NCBI GenBank assembly: GCA_030683815.1
Contig: JAUXPJ010000021.1
Coordinates: forward strand, 1 to 49,920
DNA length: 49,920 nt
Direction: 5' to 3'
DNA from: Flavobacteriaceae bacterium
GTDB taxonomy: Bacteria > Bacteroidota > Bacteroidia > Flavobacteriales > Flavobacteriaceae
The position numbers were made by a program, and so were the translations under genes. Positions 43,690 to 49,920 of the stretch are shown here, piece by piece. The first letter of the stretch is position 1; every line of letters begins with the position of its first letter. The notes under the pieces are model-generated. The model was given only the letters and a program-made list of their open reading frames with translations. It made no database searches and was not told the DNA's origin.

Positions 43690-43914
43690 ATGAAGTCAAT
43701 TGTTTATTCTGTCGTTAATGAAGCGTTGTATAATTCAAAAATATCAGAAGTTGATGTTTCCGGATTACGACCGACTACCAAATCTTTTAATGGTCAAATC
43801 AGTTTGAAAACTATTTCAAATGAGATTATAAATTTTAATGGAGATTTTGATGTCTTTGATTTTTTAAAAGAATATGGCTTTGTGATTCACACTAAATTGT
43901 TTTTAAAATCATAG
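43690..43914 (+). CDS. Hypothetical small protein
   Basis: A 74-residue protein from the Met at 43,690 (MKSIVYSVVNEALY); the frame is open from 43,663, with a less likely MLLLCNSTA start. It is polar with a mixed alpha/beta look (SFNGQISLKTISNEI, then FDVFDFLKEYGF) and no signal or membrane segment. It is isolated, with no same-strand partner and no recognised family. Whether it is expressed is unclear. Confidence 0.4.
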   Translation: MKSIVYSVVNEALYNSKISEVDVSGLRPTTKSFNGQISLKTISNEIINFNGDFDVFDFLKEYGFVIHTKLFLKS

Positions 43915-43923
43915 AGGAAAGAT

Positions 43924-44022
43924 TTACCAGATTTGATCCAAAAATTTTCTGATGTACTTAAATAAAACGTACAGCAAAAAACTTATCAAAACGACAGTTA
44001 TAACAATAGTAATTATCTTCAT
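43924..44022 (-). CDS. Possible 32-residue single-TM small protein
   Basis: An ATG-started frame reading MKIITIVITVVLISFLLYVL followed by FKYIRKFLDQIW. It has one perfect membrane-spanning stretch (residues 3-21) and a positively charged cytoplasmic tail. The composition is what real small membrane proteins look like, but AT-rich DNA can produce this by chance. The rest of 43,915-44,214 holds only a candidate promoter for the next gene. Confidence 0.35.
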   Translation of the reverse strand: MKIITIVITVVLISFLLYVLFKYIRKFLDQIW

Positions 44023-44146
44023 AATATTAAAATTTATTTAGACACACCCGCCCATGCTAAGGTAAAAAAAAAGCATTATTTAATCAATGACAAATATCAA
44101 TTTTAAAGATGATTATTGTCAGTATCTTATGTAATATTCGTTTTTA

Positions 44147-44154
44147 TACATTTG
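44147..44154 (+). promoter_or_regulatory. -7 box upstream of the 164-residue hypothetical gene
   Basis: TACATTTG (TAnnTTTG), 60 bp before the start codon. Confidence 0.45.
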
Positions 44155-44214
44155 CCCAATAAAACTGATAAAGCTGAATAACAGTGTTTTATAAGCATTG
44201 AATGTATTTCAAAA

Positions 44215-44709
44215 ATGAAAAAAATAAAATGTATTGTATTTTTTCCGATGTTAAATTTTTTAATTCAAGTTCAAAAAACACCTCCAATATATTCCGATTA
44301 TTTTTCAGACAATGTTTACCCGGTTCGTCCTGCAGCAGCCGGGATTACAATTCCAGATCCGGTGATTACGCTATTAGTTCAAAGTAAAAATTACTTCAAT
44401 GCGGGTATTGGCGACACTTGTCATTTAGGCGAATTTTTCTCTTATGTAATGGTTAAGAATATTTTTATTTCTGCCAGAAATTTGTATAATGATGATTTTG
44501 AATCACTTAATTTAGGGAAATACTTGTTAACTATTGGGGATTGTTTTGGAGATAATTATACTATTCAATTTGAACCATCCATCATGACACAAATTATTGA
44601 ACGAACCAGTGAAAAATTTGCAGATTTTAATTTAAAGAATTCCCCGAAGCTCAGCTTCGGGCTAATTCATTTTTTTCTTTTTATTAAAGAACATAATGGA
44701 AAAATCTAA
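44215..44709 (+). CDS. Hypothetical protein, 164 residues
   Basis: No family recognised. It starts with a Lys-rich, then hydrophobic segment (MKKIKCIVFFPMLNFLIQ) that could be a weak signal or anchor. A Pro-rich stretch (VRPAAAGITIPDPVIT) and a polar globular part with GDTCHLGEFFSYVMVKNIF follow. The last 20 or so codons run through a terminator-like hairpin (CCCGAAGC/GCTTCGGG) and its T-run, so the reading frame may have been extended by mutation and the original stop may have been upstream. Confidence 0.55.
   Translation: MKKIKCIVFFPMLNFLIQVQKTPPIYSDYFSDNVYPVRPAAAGITIPDPVITLLVQSKNYFNAGIGDTCHLGEFFSYVMVKNIFISARNLYNDDFESLNLGKYLLTIGDCFGDNYTIQFEPSIMTQIIERTSEKFADFNLKNSPKLSFGLIHFFLFIKEHNGKI
44643..44661 (+). 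terminator. Terminator-like hairpin inside the 3' end of the hypothetical gene
   Basis: A perfect 8-bp stem CCCGAAGC-TCA-GCTTCGGG, followed by CTAATTCATTTTTTTC. It lies 48 bp before the annotated stop, which is unusual for a terminator. Confidence 0.55.
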
Positions 44710-44713
44710 TTTT

Positions 44714-44830
44714 TCACTTTAGCAGGTCTTTATAAGACTCAAAATTATAGGTATCAAAAACTAGGATTAAACCGTTATAAATCATAAAATACCAAGGAAT
44801 AGTTTTATTGAAATAAGCTTTAATTTTTCT
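44714..44830 (-). other. Start-less coding-like frame overlapping the end of the PID-CTERM gene
   Basis: The minus-strand frame RKIKAYFNKTIPWYFMIYNG, then LILVFDTYNFESYKDLLK and a stop. The only Met is residue 14, leaving 23 residues. The protein-like composition (Trp, Tyr, Phe clusters) suggests a remnant, but no homologue comes to mind. Confidence 0.2.
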
Positions 44831-45020
44831 TTAATTTATAAATACCATAAACCGCACCGATAATAAATAATAGCGAAACACCACCATCAATTGGAACCCC
44901 CACGGGTGGAGCATCTGAAGATCTATCCGGGGCAGGAGGTTCTGATTTGTGGGCTCTTACATTTGCAGTTAATAATACAAATGTGGATACCACCAGTATT
45001 CTAAATATTATACTTTTCAT
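44820..45020 (-). CDS. Small exported protein with a PID-CTERM-like sorting tail
   Basis: A 66-residue protein with a signal peptide (about residues 1-23, ending NVRA), a short Pro-rich mature part (SEPPAPDRSSDAPP), then the tripartite sorting tail PPVGVPIDGG (38-47), a membrane segment (48-61) and the basic end KLKKN. This matches the PID-CTERM domain known from Flavobacteriia, probably handled by an exosortase-like or rhombosortase-like enzyme (family knowledge, enzyme not identified here). Once processed almost nothing remains, so the function is unclear. It sits directly downstream of the giant adhesin gene. Confidence 0.75.
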   Translation of the reverse strand: MKSIIFRILVVSTFVLLTANVRAHKSEPPAPDRSSDAPPVGVPIDGGVSLLFIIGAVYGIYKLKKN

Positions 45021-45047
45021 TTCATCGATAAAAAAGTGATAAAAAAA

Positions 45048-45066
45048 CCAAAAATTTAATTTTTGG
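45048..45066 (-). terminator. Terminator of the giant adhesin gene
   Basis: Stem CCAAAAA/TTTTTGG, followed on the minus strand by seven Ts, 26 bp past the adhesin stop. It separates the adhesin from the PID-CTERM gene, which would need its own promoter or read-through. Confidence 0.75.
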
Positions 45067-45091
45067 CAATAAATAGCACATTTAATTTTGT

Positions 45092-48000
45092 TTATTCTAT
45101 ATACACTCTTTTAACAATTATACCATTTTCTGTACTAATATGTACTAAATATATACCGGATGCAACATTATAAATTGGCAGTAAAGTTGTTCTTTCATCC
45201 AAATTATTGTTCCATTTCTTAATTGATTGCCCTAAATAATTATATAAGTCAACCCCTGTAATATTAGTATCTGCTATTTTATTTATATTTAATGTTGAAG
45301 CAGTGTTATTCACAAATACACGAACACCTTCTTCTAAAGAAACTTCATCAAGTCTTTTTAAACGAGGCTGAAATACCATTTCAAATCTATTCAAATATTC
45401 ACCCGGTGCTAAACTAATTTCAAACGGTTGATTATTAATTTTATAGGTTTCGCCAGTGCTATTATCTTTAATATAAATTTCAAATCCTTCTTCTGCATTT
45501 TCAACTGCAATAACTTTAATCTTAGCACCACCATTTTTTTCAATTTTTACACCTAGTGGTAAAACCTGTTTCTTATTCAAGTCTTTTACTCCCTGAATTA
45601 CACATTTTGAATTATTTATTAACCAAAATAAATCTTCAACATTATTTTCAATTAATGGAGCATCATACCCTAAATCAAAGTTGTTTGATGTATTGGGATG
45701 AGCGCCTAACAACAATTGGCGAACATAACCTTTTGGTGATTCAAATTGAATTCTAATTCTTGGTTCTTTATTTATTTCGGCTTTAAGATTTGTTGAAGCA
45801 GAATTATTTTTTGAAGTAGTTCTGATAAAAATGGAACCATTATTGGCTACTCCGGTTACCACTTCGCGTTTAAATATTCTTTGACTGTTTTTAAATGTTA
45901 TATTACCGCCTACTATAGGAGAGGTAATATTTGGATCTCCTAAAATAGGATCACTAACGGCGTTAACAAAAAATCCTTGACTAACCGGAATATAGCGTTC
46001 AGGTACTTTTGTTCCACTACCGCCAGTTGCATTTATTCTGCTATCATTTGAAATAGCATTAACCCCTCCAATTAAAGAATAGGTTGCATAACCTCCAATA
46101 TATTCCCGTAAGACATGAGTTGTGCCTCCAAAATGATCCCAAAAATACAATACGCCATTAAATACATTTTGACTATTTCTTCCACCGCTATCTTTTATGT
46201 TATCCAGAATAAATTCATTGGCATCTATAGCTGAAGGATACGGATTCCCAATAAGTCTATCATTTCCAGCAGCTATACTTAAAGTTATGGTGCCATTATT
46301 TGGTTTTCCTTTAAATACATAATTTTGGTTAGCAGTTATACCCGCTGCGCCATTAGTACCTTTCATGGTATAACCATCGCCGACTGATAACGCACCTGAA
46401 CTTCCGATAGGCAGCCATGAATTATAATCATCATGTAATCCGTTGAATTTATAAATCCAACGATTGGATATTTTGATTGGAGAACTTAAAGCGCCGTCAG
46501 CTGAATAAGCACCGTCAACAAAATTGATACTTAAAGGGTTTGAAGAGGTGGTACCGTCTGATAAAACACCCGCCACTGTATAAGGAGCATTACCGGTGGC
46601 TACACTAACCGATGATGACCAATAATTATAATTAAAGCTACTTTGAGTTCCTTGTTGGTCGCGTTCTAAATAACCGCCACTGCCAGCATCCAAAATACTT
46701 CCTTCATTTTGAACTAATTGGGATTCTCCAATTAAATCTATAACTCCATTTAGTTTTAAGTAATGTGTTACTGTTAAACCTTGCCCCGGATTATTTTCAT
46801 TTTGTGACCCAACTGGATCTGCAATTGTTAATTTGCCGGACTCTGATAATAAACCTAAAACGGTAATATCTTTATTTCCAGAGGTAATATCATGTGTCGT
46901 TCTTACAATATTCCAATCGATTGGAGTTATATTATCTACCCCTAAACTATTTGGTGCGTCCCAAACATCCCCATGAGTCCAAGTATTTTTAGTTCTCCAT
47001 TCTTGACCATCTACTCTCGAAGTATAAGGTATAGGCGCTGTTTCTTGTTGACTTATAGTAACATTTCTTAATTTACCGGCAATACCCTTTATAGGAGTTA
47101 AGAATCCACAACCGACACTCATATTGTAATAACCTTGTAAACTAGCCCAAGCCAAATTGACAGAAATGTTGGCAGGTACTATTTTACCTTTAACAGCTGA
47201 ACCGTTTGCTTCAATTTCCTGATTCATCATTTCTCGCAGTTGATTTGCTGTTAAAGCAACATCCCAAATACGAACTTCATCCATCCAACCGTTAAAATGA
47301 TTAACCGGTATATTCAAAGGATTTCCCATTGCACCTAAAAGACATTCAAAATTATTCGTTAAAGGAGCCGAGCCTGAGACATTCTTAACTTCAATACCGT
47401 CAATGTACAATTTATAAGTTCCCCCGCCAAAAGTAACAGCCAAATGATACCATCTGTTTGTGCTAATAGGATTAGGTGAAACTATTGAACCTGTACTATT
47501 CCAATTAAAAGAAACTATATCACCTGTCAGTTTTAAATCATAACCGGCTGATAGATTATTAATATCTCTCTTTGAAAAAATAGTTTGTGTGCCGGTAACT
47601 GAATTAGGTTTTACCCAAACACTAAAACTAAATGGCGTGGTAAGATTGTAATTATCATTAAACGTAACATAATCATTTGCGCCGTCAAAATTAACGTTAG
47701 AGCAATCTTCTAAAATAATTTGTATAGGTGGTGATGTACAACCGCCAACTGTCCACGTTAAAGTATAAGTTCCAGCTCCGCCAGAGAATGTGGCATCAGG
47801 GTCATTAATATTAGAAAAAACAGGATTACCACAAATATTGGTAGCGGGTAAAACAGACCAAGTTCCCAGGATCATAGTGCCTGGAGCTTCTGCAGCAGGA
47901 TCATTGACAACATAAGCATCATATGCGCCTTTAAGATAATTATCTTTAGCGGATAATCTATTATCATAAGCATTAAGCTTTACAGATGTGACCCCACATT

Positions 48001-49920
48001 CTCCGGGAGGTGGCGCCATATTTTTGCCGGCATAAGCATAACTTGCATTTACGGTAATAAATTCAGTTCCTTCATCTCCAACGCTTCTGCAGCCATCAAT
48101 TAAAGAGGTTACACCAAATTTTTGAACCCCGGGAGTTTGTGGATTAAAGGTGATATTTTCTGCTGATGAAAAAACATTCCCGGCAATATCAGTCCATTGA
48201 ATCGCTTCAGATATAGGTTTGTCAGGTATTTTAATATTATCTAACGCCCAAGAACTCGTAGTTGTGCGATTGCTTTCATAATAGAAACGTATCCTTAAAT
48301 TAGTTAATCCTATGTAATTTTGAAGATTTATTGTTGTGGCAACAAAATTTCCGAAATGAGTTCCAGCGCCAGATGTACTTACTCCATTATATGTTGGTCC
48401 TAATGTAATATTATAGGTAACCCCCCCATCTAAAGATAGTTCGACTCTAATTTCTGCTTTAGGATTGGTGGGGCCAGAATCACCAAGATAATAGGCCTGA
48501 TCAAACGTTAAAGTAGCTGTTGATAAACCTAATGTATTGAATACTGGAGTTTCAAGAGTGGAAAAAGTACGTCCAGTTTCAGTAAAAACATCTCCATTAA
48601 CAATAACATATTTATCACTATTGATACTAGCATTATACAAAGTTCCTGAAAAGTTTCTTCCTGCCGGTGTTGATGTTGCAATAGCAAAATTATTTGGCTT
48701 ACTATTACTAGCACTGGCCGGTAATCTATCGATATAAGGATAATCTACTCTCCAACCTGGAGGGTTTGAACTTTCAAAAGAGCCTCCATCACCATAAATT
48801 CCGCTTGCAGCAAAACTACTTGTCGCTGTAACAGTTACTGTACTTCCTAAACAAATAGCAAAATTGGTGTTATTTACGGTAGGTTTAATATTAGGCGGTA
48901 TTACATTCATAATAAAAAGTGAAGAATAACTTAACCCACAGTTACCAATTTGTGTAACCACTCTTACAGAAGTTGTTTTTAAAATATCGTTAAAGGTGTA
49001 TGTAGAAGTTGTATTTGCAATAGGCAGCCAACTTAAAACCCCGGTACTGATATTAATTTCCGAATATTCCCATCGTATGATATTTCCGGTGTTTCCGCTT
49101 AAACTGATAAAAGCGTTCTTAGGAACTCCATCTTGAGGACAAGCGGTAACATTTATAATATTGCTTCCAGGGGGGTTATTGGCAGTAAGATACCCTGTTA
49201 AGGTACCATCGTTAATAACAGGAGGATTCACCGTTACGGTAACTGTAGTTGAACTGGCAGAAGCACAAACCCCACTGGTAACCACTGCACGGTAGTATCG
49301 TGTTGCAGTGAGCGATCCCATTTGAGCGCTGGTCAATGGTGTTGCAGTAGCGCCTGCAATATTATTGAATGTAATATTATCGGTAGACGACTGCCATTGT
49401 ATGGTACCTGTGTTTCCTGTTAAAGTGATATCAGCAGGAGAGCCCCCGTTACAAATCGTTTGATTAGATGAGGCCGTTCCACCAACACTCACAGGATTGA
49501 CTGTTATGGTAACCGGAGCGGTATATGCTGAACATGGTACACCATTCTGGGTGGAAACGGTTCTTCTTTGGTAACTGGCAGTAGCCGTCAGTGACGGTGG
49601 AGCATAGGTCGCTGAGGTTGCGCCGCTTATGTCAACATAACTTCCGCCGGCATTGGTTTGCCATTGATAGCTGATAGTTCCCGAACCGGTACCCGCTGTT
49701 GCAGAAGTGAGTGCTGCCGGTGTGTTTCCGTTGCATATTGTCTGCGCTGTTCCAATCGCCCCGGCGGTTACTGCACTTTGTACCGTTACTGCCCATACTC
49801 CAGTTGAAGAGGTAAAAGTTGTATTGCAGGTTCCGTCTTTCGCCTGGCGTCGATACCAGGTGCTTACGGCCAGATTCGCCGGTGGGTCATAGGTTGAAGT
49901 ATTGCTTGCTATGGTTACAG
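45092..49920 (-). CDS. Giant T9SS-secreted adhesin, C-terminal part (5' end outside the window)
   Basis: The frame is open from the window edge to the stop, about 1,609 residues, and the true start lies beyond 49,920. A GTG at 49,492 is only an internal Val. From the edge inward come Ig-like/PKD-like repeats (blocks with QTICNG, YQWQ/IQWQ, a Cys pair and a closing VTVNP), a MAM-like or cleaved-adhesin jelly-roll (GGSFESSNPPGWRVDYPYID), a LamG-type concanavalin fold (NVNFDGANDYVTFNDNYNLT ... GWMDEVRIWDVALTANQLRE), a beta-rich region, and a C-terminal type-A T9SS sorting domain ending NVASGIYLVHISTENGIIVKRVYIE. It is exported and probably surface-anchored. Base composition rises in GC toward the window edge. 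Confidence 0.9.
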   Translation of the reverse strand, partial: VTIASNTSTYDPPANLAVSTWYRRQAKDGTCNTTFTSSTGVWAVTVQSAVTAGAIGTAQTICNGNTPAALTSATAGTGSGTISYQWQTNAGGSYVDISGATSATYAPPSLTATASYQRRTVSTQNGVPCSAYTAPVTITVNPVSVGGTASSNQTICNGGSPADITLTGNTGTIQWQSSTDNITFNNIAGATATPLTSAQMGSLTATRYYRAVVTSGVCASASSTTVTVTVNPPVINDGTLTGYLTANNPPGSNIINVTACPQDGVPKNAFISLSGNTGNIIRWEYSEINISTGVLSWLPIANTTSTYTFNDILKTTSVRVVTQIGNCGLSYSSLFIMNVIPPNIKPTVNNTNFAICLGSTVTVTATSSFAASGIYGDGGSFESSNPPGWRVDYPYIDRLPASASNSKPNNFAIATSTPAGRNFSGTLYNASINSDKYVIVNGDVFTETGRTFSTLETPVFNTLGLSTATLTFDQAYYLGDSGPTNPKAEIRVELSLDGGVTYNITLGPTYNGVSTSGAGTHFGNFVATTINLQNYIGLTNLRIRFYYESNRTTTSSWALDNIKIPDKPISEAIQWTDIAGNVFSSAENITFNPQTPGVQKFGVTSLIDGCRSVGDEGTEFITVNASYAYAGKNMAPPPGECGVTSVKLNAYDNRLSAKDNYLKGAYDAYVVNDPAAEAPGTMILGTWSVLPATNICGNPVFSNINDPDATFSGGAGTYTLTWTVGGCTSPPIQIILEDCSNVNFDGANDYVTFNDNYNLTTPFSFSVWVKPNSVTGTQTIFSKRDINNLSAGYDLKLTGDIVSFNWNSTGSIVSPNPISTNRWYHLAVTFGGGTYKLYIDGIEVKNVSGSAPLTNNFECLLGAMGNPLNIPVNHFNGWMDEVRIWDVALTANQLREMMNQEIEANGSAVKGKIVPANISVNLAWASLQGYYNMSVGCGFLTPIKGIAGKLRNVTISQQETAPIPYTSRVDGQEWRTKNTWTHGDVWDAPNSLGVDNITPIDWNIVRTTHDITSGNKDITVLGLLSESGKLTIADPVGSQNENNPGQGLTVTHYLKLNGVIDLIGESQLVQNEGSILDAGSGGYLERDQQGTQSSFNYNYWSSSVSVATGNAPYTVAGVLSDGTTSSNPLSINFVDGAYSADGALSSPIKISNRWIYKFNGLHDDYNSWLPIGSSGALSVGDGYTMKGTNGAAGITANQNYVFKGKPNNGTITLSIAAGNDRLIGNPYPSAIDANEFILDNIKDSGGRNSQNVFNGVLYFWDHFGGTTHVLREYIGGYATYSLIGGVNAISNDSRINATGGSGTKVPERYIPVSQGFFVNAVSDPILGDPNITSPIVGGNITFKNSQRIFKREVVTGVANNGSIFIRTTSKNNSASTNLKAEINKEPRIRIQFESPKGYVRQLLLGAHPNTSNNFDLGYDAPLIENNVEDLFWLINNSKCVIQGVKDLNKKQVLPLGVKIEKNGGAKIKVIAVENAEEGFEIYIKDNSTGETYKINNQPFEISLAPGEYLNRFEMVFQPRLKRLDEVSLEEGVRVFVNNTASTLNINKIADTNITGVDLYNYLGQSIKKWNNNLDERTTLLPIYNVASGIYLVHISTENGIIVKRVYIE

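Noticed and set aside
49707-49892. Plus-strand 61-residue frame at the window end
   Set aside because: Complement of the adhesin's Ig-like repeats. The higher GC there lowers stop frequency and creates such frames.

Overview
The window looks like a chromosomal segment of a low-GC Bacteroidota member of the Flavobacteriia type (Flavobacterium-like). Supporting signs are AT-rich, compact gene spacing, several promoters with the Bacteroidota -7 box TAnnTTTG, a type IX secretion (T9SS) C-terminal signal on a giant surface protein, the ftsX-DUF3098-uppP-truB cluster, an SDR-type threonine dehydrogenase, and the family repeat CCTGAGCGAAGTCGAAGG. The species cannot be named from the sequence alone.

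1-3,229: a lipoprotein, a decayed fragment resembling the C-terminal helix-turn-helix of Fic-family proteins, and a YeiH-type membrane protein. 3,230-16,754: the energy block. On the minus strand, korA-korB (2-oxoacid:ferredoxin oxidoreductase) is followed by nuoA-B-C-D-H-I-J-K-L-M-N and a 107-residue protein of unknown function. A ferredoxin gene with two 4Fe-4S motifs diverges from korA. nuoE, nuoF and nuoG, the NADH-oxidising module, are absent: nuoD is followed 6 bp later by nuoH. The block reads as an 11-subunit complex I placed beside a ferredoxin-reducing enzyme and a ferredoxin.

16,823-26,435: housekeeping genes: lepA, a TolB-like lipoprotein, dusB, a LolC/E-type permease with rbfA, methylmalonyl-CoA epimerase, ftsX-DUF3098-uppP-truB, and a thioredoxin-like protein. 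26,621-33,794: threonine dehydrogenase, then a plus-strand run of a lipoprotein, an NTF2-like lipoprotein, an S9 peptidase and an M13 metallopeptidase. 33,871-34,856: a lipoprotein with a duplicated His/Cys motif, and recX.

35,021-41,604: an RND efflux operon (TetR regulator, TolC-like outer-membrane protein, adaptor, permease; transcribed in that order on the minus strand). It diverges from a polyprenyl diphosphate synthase and a small partner gene (41,676-42,997).

43,092-49,920: an accessory-looking end. A CAT-anticodon tRNA carries its own promoter and terminator and has a 12-bp copy of its 3' end about 100 bp downstream. It is followed by small orphan ORFs, a hypothetical protein, a small protein with a PID-CTERM-like sorting tail, and the C-terminal 1,600 or so residues of a giant T9SS-secreted adhesin that runs off the window. 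No rRNA, CRISPR array, intact insertion sequence, prophage or riboswitch was seen.
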